From a virus: a stretch of DNA of 64,000 nt. The DNA lies in the IMG/VR virus record IMGVR_UViG_3300009149_000022, positions 1 through 64,000 of that record; one strand, 5' to 3'. Positions 16,587-25,195 of this stretch are shown piece after piece. The translations under genes were made by a program, and so were the position numbers. Position 1 is the stretch's first letter, and each line of letters starts with the position of its first letter. The notes beneath the pieces are model-generated. The model had not been told where the DNA came from, searched no databases, and saw nothing but the letters and a program-made list of their open reading frames with translations.

Positions 16587-17534
16587 ATGAAGATAACCGA
16601 AAATGATAATATACAATGGGAAAGAATGGGAATTTACATATTACTAAATGAAAACGGAAAGTGTTATATAGGTAGTACTAACAATATAAAAAATAGATAT
16701 TTTAGACATAAACACCTGTTGGTGAATGGTAAACACGGCAAGTATATACAAAGAGCATATAATAAAAAAACAGCTAAGTTTAATTTTGAAATATTGGAAT
16801 ATGTAGACGATGTTAAAGATTTAAGAAAAAGAGAGGCACACTATATAAAAGAATACCAATCTATGTACTATCAAAATGGATATAATATTTTTGATGTGGA
16901 TGATAATGGATATTTTTGCCATTCAGATGAAACTAAAAAGAAAATATCAGAAGCAAATAGAGGTAAAATACCATATATAGATATTTTTGGGGCACATGGT
17001 GTGACAACTAAAGATGATACAAGATGGGAAAGTGGCGAAATATATCACAATACTACAAATAAAGTTTCTTGTATAGATAGTAATGGAAATACTAAAGTGG
17101 TAACTATGGAAGAATTTGAATCATCAAAAGATTTGTTTGGTGTCAATAAAGGTAAAAGTACATACAAGGACAAGTATGGAAATACTACAATGACTACCAT
17201 AGATGACCCTAGAGTATTAAGTGGTGAGTTGGTTGGTATTACTAAAGGAATACCTTCATTGCATGCCAAGGTAATTACTGTTGATGGTATAACATATCGT
17301 TCGTTAGAAGATGCATATACAACACTAGGAATATCAAAACCAACTTTCCGTAAACTATTAAAGGATGTAAATAATATTATATCTACCGTTCCATTTCAAG
17401 TGTCATTGTCAAAATATTTAGACGAAAAAAATAAAAGACAAGTTATTATAGATGGTATTGTATATAAGAATATGACAGTTGCTGTGAAAGAATTAGGAAT
17501 AAGTAGGTATAAATTAAAAAAACATGAAAGCTAG
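16587..17534 (+). CDS. GIY-YIG homing endonuclease
   Basis: 315 aa. N-terminal GIY-YIG domain: GIYILLNENGKCYIGSTNN (~14-32), the catalytic Arg in KNRYFRHKHL, and Glu in KREAHYIKEYQ (~88). The rest contains repeated short DNA-binding modules (KKKISEANRGK is NUMOD3-like; LGISKPTFRKLL and ELGISRYKLKK are NUMOD1/HTH-like). It cleaves a specific DNA site to spread by homing. It lies immediately 3' of the helicase gene and is followed by a diverged copy of the helicase 3' end, consistent with insertion into or beside that gene. Confidence 0.85.
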   Translation: MKITENDNIQWERMGIYILLNENGKCYIGSTNNIKNRYFRHKHLLVNGKHGKYIQRAYNKKTAKFNFEILEYVDDVKDLRKREAHYIKEYQSMYYQNGYNIFDVDDNGYFCHSDETKKKISEANRGKIPYIDIFGAHGVTTKDDTRWESGEIYHNTTNKVSCIDSNGNTKVVTMEEFESSKDLFGVNKGKSTYKDKYGNTTMTTIDDPRVLSGELVGITKGIPSLHAKVITVDGITYRSLEDAYTTLGISKPTFRKLLKDVNNIISTVPFQVSLSKYLDEKNKRQVIIDGIVYKNMTVAVKELGISRYKLKKHES

Positions 17535-17604
17535 GATAAACATTGATTATGATTATATGAGATTACAAGAAACTAATACGATTATTTTTGATTCTGGTGA
17601 ATAA
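17530..17604 (+). pseudogene. Duplicated 3' end of the helicase gene
   Basis: Reads AR-INIDYDYMRL-QETNT-IIFDSGE and stop, against RINIDYDYMRL-TETNT-VMFDSE and stop at the true helicase end (16433-16501). Many synonymous differences show it is a diverged copy, not an assembly duplicate. It overlaps the GIY-YIG stop codon. An in-frame ATG at 17524 exists, but a 26-codon product is unlikely to be functional. Confidence 0.85.
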
Positions 17605-17629
17605 AATATTTACACAAAAAAACGCATTT

Positions 17630-17643
17630 AATAAGTATAAATA
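17630..17643 (+). promoter_or_regulatory. Promoter-like motif AATAAGTATAA (replication class)
   Basis: AATAAGTATAA (17630-17640) precedes the ATG at 17651 of the gp47/gp46 operon; identical strings occur before 55307 and 58659. It overlaps TATAAATA (17636-17643). Confidence 0.45.
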
Positions 17644-17650
17644 AGCATTT

Positions 17651-18127
17651 ATGGCAGAAGAGAAAAAAACAAATAAAGAAACGAATTATTATCTACAAGA
17701 AAGGTATTTGAGTGGTGAGATGAATACCGATAAGATTTCCTTTGAACCTGATACGAGTAGTAGGTTATATTTTGATAATTCACAAGAATCTGCGAATAAG
17801 ATGGTAGATTTAGAAGAATTAGAAAAATGTATTGTGTCCAATGAAACTATTAAAAAAATAATAGATGATATCCCACTAGAAAGGACAATTAATTTACCTA
17901 TTGAAAGTGTAAATAAGATATATTCATATTGTATGTTATTGTTAAAATCTAATGAGCGTTTGTCAAAACTTACTAAGATAGAAATGTTTTCCTTAATAAC
18001 AGATTATATAAATTTGAATGAAAAGGAAACAAAATACTTTTACAAAAACCTATCTATAAAATTCAAATCTGATTTATTAGACGAATTAAAAAAAGCAAAA
18101 CTATATAAAGATAATAAACTTTTTTAA
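17651..18127 (+). CDS. Unknown protein upstream of gp47
   Basis: 158 aa, hydrophilic and mostly helical, with no recognised motif. It starts the gp47-gp46 operon and ends 2 nt before the gp47 ATG, suggesting coupled expression. The N-terminus is charged and probably disordered (MAEEKKTNKETN). A role in recombination or replication is inferred only from the operon. Confidence 0.7.
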   Translation: MAEEKKTNKETNYYLQERYLSGEMNTDKISFEPDTSSRLYFDNSQESANKMVDLEELEKCIVSNETIKKIIDDIPLERTINLPIESVNKIYSYCMLLLKSNERLSKLTKIEMFSLITDYINLNEKETKYFYKNLSIKFKSDLLDELKKAKLYKDNKLF

Positions 18128-18129
18128 TT

Positions 18130-19182
18130 ATGAGTAAAGTATTCTGTCTTTCAGATACACATTTAGGTGCCAGATCGAATTCCACTGAATGGATGGATAT
18201 AATGGAACAAGCACATTTCGACTTTATTATTCCTACTATTAAAAATCATTTTAAACCTGGGGACATCATCATAAATTGTGGTGATGTATTTGATAATAGA
18301 ACATCAGTAAATGTTAAATCATTAGATTTAGGTATAAAGATTTATGAACAATTAGGTCAAATATGTCCTGTACACATTATTGCAGGTAACCACGATATTT
18401 ATTATAAATCAAACACGGATGTTACATCACTAGACATTTTAAAATATATACCCAATGTTCATATTCACAAAACGGTTTCTGTTTTAGAACATGACGGACA
18501 CAAGTTTTTAATGATGCCTTGGCGGAAAGATATAAAAGAAGAAGCAGAAACATTACAAGAATATCAAAAAGAATACAACTGCGAATATGCATTTATGCAT
18601 GGTACATTTTCATTAATAAAATACAATAAATATGTTGACATTCATGAAGAAGATGGTGCCAATCCTAAAAGTGCTGATGGATATAAAAGAGTTTATACTG
18701 GTCATATCCATTGGTCACAACAAAAAAGAAATATTAATGTGATAGGAACACCTTATCAAATAACTAGGGGGGATTCTAGTAACCCTAAAGGTATATTTTC
18801 ATTGGATTTAGAAACGGGTGAAGATACTTTTTATGAAAATCACATATCACCCAAGTTTATTCAATTTAAGATTGATAACATAGACAAAGAACAATTGATG
18901 GAAATTCACAAATTGAGTAATAACAACTTTGTTGATATTAACATTAAAGAAAAATTATTATCATCTAATTCCTCTAAATTGACCAAAGTATTTCATAAGA
19001 TAGGTGAACAAGCAAGGGTTTTGAATATTTTTCCAGTTGAACAAGACTATAGTGATGTAGACGAAAGTTTATCATCATTAGACGCAAAAGGCCTTATAAA
19101 CAAAGAAATTGATAAAAGATTTGAGGGTGAAGATAACAAGAAAGCAAGAAAAATATTTGAAGATTTATTTAAAACGATATAA
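18130..19182 (+). CDS. 47: Recombination endonuclease subunit gp47 (SbcD/Mre11-like)
   Basis: 350 aa. Metallophosphoesterase motifs in order: SDTHLG (8-13), NCGDVFDNRT (~50), IAGNHDIYY (~89), FMHGTFSL (~155) and YTGHIHWSQ (~185), coordinating the two metal ions. Role: nuclease partner of gp46 in processing DNA ends for recombination-dependent replication. The C-terminal ~130 residues are the variable capping and gp46-binding part. A 21-codon ORF and the gp46 gene follow. Confidence 0.92.
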   Translation: MSKVFCLSDTHLGARSNSTEWMDIMEQAHFDFIIPTIKNHFKPGDIIINCGDVFDNRTSVNVKSLDLGIKIYEQLGQICPVHIIAGNHDIYYKSNTDVTSLDILKYIPNVHIHKTVSVLEHDGHKFLMMPWRKDIKEEAETLQEYQKEYNCEYAFMHGTFSLIKYNKYVDIHEEDGANPKSADGYKRVYTGHIHWSQQKRNINVIGTPYQITRGDSSNPKGIFSLDLETGEDTFYENHISPKFIQFKIDNIDKEQLMEIHKLSNNNFVDINIKEKLLSSNSSKLTKVFHKIGEQARVLNIFPVEQDYSDVDESLSSLDAKGLINKEIDKRFEGEDNKKARKIFEDLFKTI

Positions 19183-19185
19183 ATT

Positions 19186-19251
19186 ATGCAAGAAGTAATA
19201 GAGTTAGTTAATAAGTTTTTCTCAGATAGGGATGAAGTTCAAAAACAATAG
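19186..19251 (+). CDS. Possible 21-aa peptide between gp47 and gp46
   Basis: An ATG-initiated 22-codon frame (MQEVIELVNKFFSDRDEV...) exactly fills the 75-nt gap between genes 47 and 46. It may be a translated spacer or coupling peptide. The support is only tight spacing and sensible composition. Confidence 0.3.
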   Translation: MQEVIELVNKFFSDRDEVQKQ

Positions 19252-19257
19252 AAGAGA

Positions 19258-20916
19258 ATGAAGTTAATTAAGTTAGAATATAGAAACTTTAATTCATACG
19301 GTAATAAGGTTACTACAATTGACTTCACTGACAAAGGTAGTATGATTATGCTTATCGGTCAATCTGGACATGGTAAATCTTCTGTAAGAGAAGTTGTGTC
19401 TTATTTGATTTATGGTAAAGTACAAGATAAAAAACTAGGAGATTTACCCAATAGAGTTAATAAATCACTTTGGGGTAAAATAACTTTAAGTGCAAAGGGT
19501 TCAATTATTACAATTGAAAGAGGTATTAGTCCAAAAGTATTAGAAGTTACAATTGATGGTCAAATTCAAGATGTTGCTGGGAATAGTAATATTCAAGGTA
19601 TCATTGAAAATGATTATATGAAAATCCCACAATCCACGTTTGATAATGTTATTTCGATTTCGGTTGATAAGTTCAAATCCTTTTTGACAATGAAACCATC
19701 TGACAAACGAAAGATATTAGATCAAATTTTCGGTATTTTGTTTTTCAATAAGATTCACGATTCTTTAAAAGATCAAGTAAAGGAATTCAGTTCAGATATA
19801 AAAAATTTAGATGGTCAAGTTAGGGTTTTGTTAGAAAACAAAAAGTCAATAGTCGAAAAGATAGAAAAAATAGATAAAGAAAAATCTAAAGACATTACGA
19901 ACAAATTAGAAGAAGTTGTTTCACAAGTTAATTTATTAAACGAACACTTGATTGAATTAAATGAAAAATCAAAAACGGTTTCAGAAAAATCAAACACAGT
20001 ATTTGAAAAAATGAATACCTTAAACAAAACTAAAACTGATTATGGATATAAGATCAAAGATTGTAATCACAAATTAGAAATTTATAATAATGATTCTTGT
20101 CCAACGTGCGGTTCTGATTTAACTGATGATATTCATAAAAAGTTCCAAGAAAAGGTTAAGGAAGATAAAGAAATGTTTGAATCTAAATTACTTGAAACAG
20201 GAACAGCAATTACTAAACTAAAAGAAGTCACCGTAAAAATTGATAATAAAAAAAGAGAACTTAACGATTCTATTTATGACATTAGATTAAATTTAGATAA
20301 ATTAAAATCTACACAAGAATCTTTGTCAAAACCAAAAGAAGAAAAAAGTGAATTCGATTCGGTTTTACAAAATACTATTAATAAGATAGACAGTATTCTT
20401 TTAGACATTGAAAAAAATAAAAAGAACGAATATCTATATACAGAACTCAGTAAAATTTTTGGGGAAGATGGTGTGAAGTTACAAATAATGAAAAACTTCT
20501 TACCCAGTTTTAATAAATCTATAAACGAAATAAGCAAAAAATTACATTTTCCATACAAAATAGAAATAGATGAAAAATTTAACAGTAAATTATTATCTAT
20601 TGGGGAAGAAATAACAGCTAAAACGTTAAGTACTGGAGAAAGAAAAAAAGCAGATTTCGCTGTGTTAATTTCTTTAATTCATATTATGAAAAGAAATTAT
20701 CCTAATATAAATCTTTTGTTTTTGGATGAAATTCTTGCTAGTATTGATTCGTATGGTGTGTATGAGATGTTAAGTCTAATCCGCACGGTTGTTGATGAAT
20801 TAGATTTAACGGTATTTATCGTAAATCATTCGGAATTGCCCAAGGAAATGTTTGATTTTATATATTCTGTTAATAAGGTTGCAGGGTTTAGTGAATTGGA
20901 GATAAATCCTTGTTAA
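19258..20916 (+). CDS. 46: Recombination endonuclease subunit gp46 (SbcC/Rad50-like)
   Basis: 552 aa. Walker A GQSGHGKSS (~34-42); long coiled coil with a central zinc hook CPTCGSD (~281); ABC signature LSTGERKKADF (~460); Walker B LLFLDEILA (~485). This is the full SMC/Rad50-type arrangement and the size of T4 gp46. Role: ATPase that with gp47 resects and tethers DNA ends. Encoded downstream of gp47 in the same operon. Confidence 0.93.
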   Translation: MKLIKLEYRNFNSYGNKVTTIDFTDKGSMIMLIGQSGHGKSSVREVVSYLIYGKVQDKKLGDLPNRVNKSLWGKITLSAKGSIITIERGISPKVLEVTIDGQIQDVAGNSNIQGIIENDYMKIPQSTFDNVISISVDKFKSFLTMKPSDKRKILDQIFGILFFNKIHDSLKDQVKEFSSDIKNLDGQVRVLLENKKSIVEKIEKIDKEKSKDITNKLEEVVSQVNLLNEHLIELNEKSKTVSEKSNTVFEKMNTLNKTKTDYGYKIKDCNHKLEIYNNDSCPTCGSDLTDDIHKKFQEKVKEDKEMFESKLLETGTAITKLKEVTVKIDNKKRELNDSIYDIRLNLDKLKSTQESLSKPKEEKSEFDSVLQNTINKIDSILLDIEKNKKNEYLYTELSKIFGEDGVKLQIMKNFLPSFNKSINEISKKLHFPYKIEIDEKFNSKLLSIGEEITAKTLSTGERKKADFAVLISLIHIMKRNYPNINLLFLDEILASIDSYGVYEMLSLIRTVVDELDLTVFIVNHSELPKEMFDFIYSVNKVAGFSELEINPC

Positions 20917-20927
20917 TTAAATAGGAT

Positions 20928-21728
20928 ATGGAAAAATATAACAATTATCAAAATAAAGATAATGTTTTGTTTAGAAACATCATTGTGGGTACTTTATCAG
21001 CATTGGATGACAGAATATTTTGGGATAACGTAGTTGACAATGAAAAAACTAAGGTAGAAGTACCTGCATATTTTACTATTGCTGGTTCTGAAAGATTTTT
21101 AAGTGATATTTTCCTAAATTCTGATGAACTAAAGAACGAAGGTAAAGCAACAGGTTTGTATAATAAATTTCCAAGGGCTGTGATGAACTTAACGGGAATC
21201 ACCTTACAAGAAGAATATTTAACAAATAAATTCAAAAGGGCTAATTTTATAAAACAAGATTCCGATAATGAGGTTAGAGAATACAATGCTGAATTTATGG
21301 AAGCACCTTTTAAAATGGATTTTGAAATAGTTATACACGTTGATTCTATTGTTGATATATTCAAGTGCATAAATAGTATATTCACTAATCTTTATAAAAA
21401 TGTTTATTATTATGTAGATGTGTTTAGTGTGAAAGTACCTTGTTATTTTGCCATACCACCAGATATAAATAAAGAAAGATTAGTGAATTTTGGGTTATCT
21501 GACAAAAAAGAAATTCAAATAACGTTTCCAATAGAAGTGCAAGCAAGTTATCCAATATTTAAAGAAGATACTGAGATTTTTGCGGGTAATCGAATGAATG
21601 ATGTATTATATAATATGTATATAGTATCTGAAAAAACAGATGAAACCGATTCAATTGGTAGAAACATAACAGTAGAAAAAGATATATGGCCAACAGGTAA
21701 TAATGAATCGAATTTCTACAACGATTAA
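20928..21728 (+). CDS. 15: Tail sheath stabiliser / tail completion protein, gp15-like
   Basis: 266 aa. The pattern APFKMDFEIVIHVDSIVDIFKCINSIF (~123-149) and the later ITFPIEVQASYPIF resemble the T4 gp15 core (N-terminal strand, FK-x-x-x-E-x-x-I helix, and strand before YP), and SERFL near residue 45 fits the gp15 N-terminal part. gp15 forms the hexameric ring that caps the tail and binds the neck. The match is by pattern, without alignment. It follows gp46 by 11 nt but opens the virion-gene block. Confidence 0.6.
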   Translation: MEKYNNYQNKDNVLFRNIIVGTLSALDDRIFWDNVVDNEKTKVEVPAYFTIAGSERFLSDIFLNSDELKNEGKATGLYNKFPRAVMNLTGITLQEEYLTNKFKRANFIKQDSDNEVREYNAEFMEAPFKMDFEIVIHVDSIVDIFKCINSIFTNLYKNVYYYVDVFSVKVPCYFAIPPDINKERLVNFGLSDKKEIQITFPIEVQASYPIFKEDTEIFAGNRMNDVLYNMYIVSEKTDETDSIGRNITVEKDIWPTGNNESNFYND

Positions 21729-21739
21729 ATATATAAATA
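21723..21739 (+). promoter_or_regulatory. Tandem late-promoter-like motifs GATTAAATA and TATAAATA
   Basis: GATTAAATA (21723-21731, overlapping the gp15 stop codon) and TATAAATA (21732-21739) lie 22-30 nt before the ATG at 21762. Confidence 0.5.
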
Positions 21740-21761
21740 AGAAAAAATAAAAGACAATAAA

Positions 21762-23141
21762 ATGAGAATTAATGTTATAGAAAAATTCGGACTATATGAA
21801 AAATTAAGTGATTTATCTAAGGGTCTTAACGAACACGAAGAATCTCAAAATATTTGCAACAAGGCTATTCATGATTTGAAAAGTGAGTTCACTGACAATA
21901 AATTTAATTTATATCTTGAACAATTGAAACAATATGATTGGATTACAGAAATAGAAAACTTTATTGAAGATGTTAAAACATTTTTAAATGAAAATAAATA
22001 TGGTGTGCAACTAGAAAGAGTTATGAACAAATTATCTGGTATAAGTGCATATGCACCAATAGTAGAATCAATCAAAGAAATCGTTGCATTAGATGAGTCT
22101 GAAATAAAGTCAAAGATATCTTCTTTGAGTAAATTCAAATTCGAACCTAATATTAAAAAGTTAGTAGAGGGGTATGAACAATTGGAATTCAATGTTCAAA
22201 AAACACAAAAAGCTGAAATTACAAGCGCACCAATAACACCTGTTATGCAATTAGAAGAAGGATTTGTATTTGCATCTAAAAGTGGTAATTATGTCGTATC
22301 GAATGACATTACTAAAGTTGAAAAATATGATGGTAAATTAACTAATGAATTTACAAAAGCAAAAGCTGCCTTGAACATATTCAAATATAAAGGAGATAAT
22401 ACTTTTGAAGCTAAATTGAACAAAGCCACTATCACTTTGACTACTAGTGATGAGGGAAACAAAATGACAGTGAACGAAAGTGAAATTGAAAATAAAACAC
22501 AATTGACTAAGTTATTGAAAAATGCTGGTTTGGTAAATTATACCGATACTAACACAAGATCACTAATTGAATTTATGTATGAAAAGGCAAATGAATTTGT
22601 AGAAGTTGATTTTGTTAAATCAATAGAAACCATCAACGAAAAACTAGAAGTGTTTAAGATGTCAAACAACGAAGTTTCTGTTGCAAAATATGATAAGAAA
22701 ACAAGAGGGTTTGTTTTAGAATCTTTGGATCTAGAAGACATTGAAGACCTTTCTGAATCTTTGAAAAAAAGTTATGATTTAGATTTCAATAATGTTTTAG
22801 AAGGTTTACATATCAATGTTGAATCTTTAGAATTTAAATCACTAGTAGAAAGTATAGATACATCTAAGGTTATTGATATGACTAAAACAGATGAAATCTA
22901 TTCTAAAATAGAAGAAGCAAATTCTAAATATAACGAATTGAATGTTGAAAACAGAAAAAATGTTGAAAACGAATTCATTAAATTACAAGAAAAAGAAAGT
23001 ATATTAAAAGCTGATGAGGTTTTGTTCTTAATAGAAACTAAAAAGGCTTTGATAGATAAATTAGACGAAAGTGAAGAATTATCTAAATCAATAGAAATGT
23101 TGAATGATGAGTTAGTAACTTTTGTAACTGAAAAAGTTTAA
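21762..23141 (+). CDS. Large helical protein of unknown function
   Basis: 459 aa, predominantly alpha-helical and charged with repeated Glu/Lys-rich stretches. A beta-type segment around residues 165-230 (GFVFASKSGNYVVSNDITKVEKYDG, then ATITLTTSDEG) stands out. It has no membrane segment and no recognised family. It has its own late-type promoter motif and terminator, between the tail completion gene and the sigma factor, so it is probably a virion or assembly protein. Its size and helicity would suit an internal head or core protein, which is speculative. Confidence 0.75.
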   Translation: MRINVIEKFGLYEKLSDLSKGLNEHEESQNICNKAIHDLKSEFTDNKFNLYLEQLKQYDWITEIENFIEDVKTFLNENKYGVQLERVMNKLSGISAYAPIVESIKEIVALDESEIKSKISSLSKFKFEPNIKKLVEGYEQLEFNVQKTQKAEITSAPITPVMQLEEGFVFASKSGNYVVSNDITKVEKYDGKLTNEFTKAKAALNIFKYKGDNTFEAKLNKATITLTTSDEGNKMTVNESEIENKTQLTKLLKNAGLVNYTDTNTRSLIEFMYEKANEFVEVDFVKSIETINEKLEVFKMSNNEVSVAKYDKKTRGFVLESLDLEDIEDLSESLKKSYDLDFNNVLEGLHINVESLEFKSLVESIDTSKVIDMTKTDEIYSKIEEANSKYNELNVENRKNVENEFIKLQEKESILKADEVLFLIETKKALIDKLDESEELSKSIEMLNDELVTFVTEKV

Positions 23142-23160
23142 CAATTTAAACAATAATAAC

Positions 23161-23190
23161 AAAAGGGAACAATTCAGTTCCCTTTTTTTT
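23161..23190 (+). terminator. Rho-independent terminator
   Basis: Stem AAAAGGGAAC / GTTCCCTTTT with a long T run. Confidence 0.9.
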
Positions 23191-23205
23191 AACCCCTTAA
23201 AATTC

Positions 23206-23955
23206 ATGGCAAAATCAAGAAATTACCTTAATAAAAAAGACCTTTTAGAAGAAATTTACAAATCAAGGGCACAAGATAAATTAACAAAAGAGTGTTTAGA
23301 TATGTTGATGTTACTTGCACAAAGGACAATCAAAAAACTTTACTATAAATGTGAAGATGATAAGCAACACGCATTATCCGAAGCATATTATGACATTTCT
23401 AATAATTGGAGAAAATTCAATCCAGATTTTGCTCGTTTCCATGGATATGCAAATTTAGAACCGGGGGATGAAATTAGAGTTTATCCAGAAAAGGGTTCCG
23501 ATAGGACTGCATTTGCTGTTGTTGTTGAAAATTACCCAATAGAGGATTTAATTACAAAAACAGAAAATGAATTGAAATCAATAGGTATGAAATTAGTTAA
23601 TACTGTATATGATGAAAAAGAAAAGGTGTTATTTGTAAATAGAAAACCTACAAAAGAAGAGATTTTGGAAAATGATTTACCAAAGGATTCTATATTAACA
23701 TATTCTATAGATGCTTCTGAATTTAATAGAATTAAATTAGAATATATCATAAAGAAAAACCAAACTGATATTGATATTTTTGATAAAGAAGATATAATCA
23801 TAAAAGACCCAAACCCATTTTCATTTTTTACATCAACTTCTATAAATGGTTTTGCCAAAGGGTGGAAAAAACTTTATCCCAACAAATCAAAGGGTATTTT
23901 ACTCAGCATTGATTCAGGATTTAGTACAGATGGTGATGGTATGCATTCAATATAA
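23206..23955 (+). CDS. 55: Late-transcription sigma factor, gp55-like
   Basis: 249 aa. The N-terminus NYLNKKDLLEEIYKSR and the region around AEAYYDISNNWRKFNPD-like (~62-80) correspond to the T4 gp55 start and its sigma region 2; near the C-terminus, NPFSFFTSTSINGFAKGWKKL matches the gp55 helix that contacts the promoter (NPHAYITQACFNAF in T4). Between these two parts is an insertion of ~120 residues absent from T4 gp55 (185 aa). gp55 directs host RNA polymerase to TATAAATA late promoters with the clamp; here GATTAAATA-like sites are candidate targets. Assigned by pattern, without alignment. Confidence 0.65.
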   Translation: MAKSRNYLNKKDLLEEIYKSRAQDKLTKECLDMLMLLAQRTIKKLYYKCEDDKQHALSEAYYDISNNWRKFNPDFARFHGYANLEPGDEIRVYPEKGSDRTAFAVVVENYPIEDLITKTENELKSIGMKLVNTVYDEKEKVLFVNRKPTKEEILENDLPKDSILTYSIDASEFNRIKLEYIIKKNQTDIDIFDKEDIIIKDPNPFSFFTSTSINGFAKGWKKLYPNKSKGILLSIDSGFSTDGDGMHSI

Positions 23956-23971
23956 TTTTCTAATACATAGT

Positions 23972-24001
23972 AACCCTATCAAATTTTGATAGGGTTTTTT
24001 G
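23972..24001 (+). terminator. Rho-independent terminator
   Basis: Stem ACCCTATCAAA / TTTTGATAGGGT with a T run, directly after the sigma gene. Confidence 0.9.
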
Positions 24002-24016
24002 CTATTAAATACCTAT

Positions 24017-24496
24017 ATGAGCATAAAGAACTTAAAACCAACAAAAAATGCTAGAACTAAACAGGGGTATTTTTCTATTTCTGAATCTGTTAAATATGTA
24101 GGTGCTGTAAAAAAAGTAATTTATAGATCATCATGGGAATATAGATTTTGTACTTTTTGTGAAAGAAGTCCAACAGTAAAACAATGGGCATCTGAATCTG
24201 TTTGTATAAAATATCATTGTCCTATAGAAAACCGAATTAAAAACTACTATCCGGATTTTTTAGTTAAATTAACCAACGGTCAAACTTGGTTAGTAGAAGT
24301 AAAACCAGAACAAGAATACAAAAACCCACCACATAAACCAAAAAGAAAAACTAAAAAGTCTTTGTCAAATTATGAATATTTGATGAAAAATTATTTAGTA
24401 AATAATTCAAAGTTCAAATCGGCAATTGCATTTTGTAATTCCAAAGGGTGGACTTTTTTCGTTGCTGATGAAAAATGGTTTAGACAAAAAAGATGA
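24017..24496 (+). CDS. 4: Head completion protein gp4-like (nuclease fold)
   Basis: 159 aa from the ATG at 24017; an upstream in-frame TTG lies in the terminator tail and is rejected. Motifs IYRSSWEYRFCTFCE (~37), NYYPDFLVKL (~78) and WLVEVKPEQEY (~92) are the signature of the T4 gp4 family, which has a PD-(D/E)xK-type endonuclease core. gp4 completes DNA-filled heads before tail joining. It overlaps the next gene by 4 nt. Confidence 0.85.
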   Translation: MSIKNLKPTKNARTKQGYFSISESVKYVGAVKKVIYRSSWEYRFCTFCERSPTVKQWASESVCIKYHCPIENRIKNYYPDFLVKLTNGQTWLVEVKPEQEYKNPPHKPKRKTKKSLSNYEYLMKNYLVNNSKFKSAIAFCNSKGWTFFVADEKWFRQKR

Positions 24497-25101
24497 TTCT
24501 CAAAGAAATTCAAGAAATCAAAAGAAAAAAGGGATTGCAGATAGCAGAAGATGAAGCATATTCTTGGTTTAAAAAGGCAAAAAAGAATCCTATGGACCCA
24601 ACTGTGGTTTTTTGTGAAAATCAACTAATGCAAGTTGGTAAACTAAATCAATTTAGTTATAACCCAAAATTAAAAGATACTTTAGATTACTATGATAAGA
24701 GACCACTAGTTTTAAGTTTAGGTGTTATTCACAGAAAAAAAAGAAGATATGAACTTGGATTAAATTTAAATTTTATCCCCGCACCATATAAATGGTTCAT
24801 ATTGGACAAAATACAATCTACATACAGTGGTTTCTTTTTAAGACAAAGAGATGGTAGATCACCCAATAATGCATTAAAACAACCACAAATAATGTATAGG
24901 TATCAAGTAGTAAAAGCACTATTGGCTCAACATGGATTTGAATTTGCAATTAGAACATATATACCAAGTCGAAAATCTAGAGTTTATTGTATAAACTATA
25001 ACAATTGGGTTGATGCTGCATTTTTATCTATTGAAAAGTTCGAAGGTATAACATATAACGAAATGATACAGGAATTTAGAAAATCTAGACTTTCTAGGTA
25101 A
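24493..25101 (+). CDS. Conserved T4-like virion-type protein, function unassigned
   Basis: 202 aa, coupled to gp4 by a 4-nt overlap. The segment GKLNQFSYNPKL, then YYDKRPLVLSLG and LGLNLNFIPAPY, resembles a protein seen repeatedly in marine T4-like phages between head completion and portal genes, for which I know no firm function. Many aromatic and basic residues; no catalytic motif visible. Probably structural (neck or head vertex). Confidence 0.7.
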   Translation: MILKEIQEIKRKKGLQIAEDEAYSWFKKAKKNPMDPTVVFCENQLMQVGKLNQFSYNPKLKDTLDYYDKRPLVLSLGVIHRKKRRYELGLNLNFIPAPYKWFILDKIQSTYSGFFLRQRDGRSPNNALKQPQIMYRYQVVKALLAQHGFEFAIRTYIPSRKSRVYCINYNNWVDAAFLSIEKFEGITYNEMIQEFRKSRLSR

Positions 25102-25195
25102 TTAAATATATTAAACTAATGGGGTCGTTTACATACCATCCACTAAAGATGAATGGGTTTACACTACCTTTTATAAATCAATAAAGAAAACAATT

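Noticed and set aside
16502-17530. Group I intron containing the GIY-YIG gene
   Set aside because: The helicase is complete with its own stop before this region, and the downstream copy duplicates the tail rather than continuing it; no convincing intron core was seen by eye.
25119-25184. 21-codon frame (MGSFTYHPLKMNGF...) before the portal gene
   Set aside because: Too short and unsupported; could be real but nothing beyond an ATG and a stop favours it.
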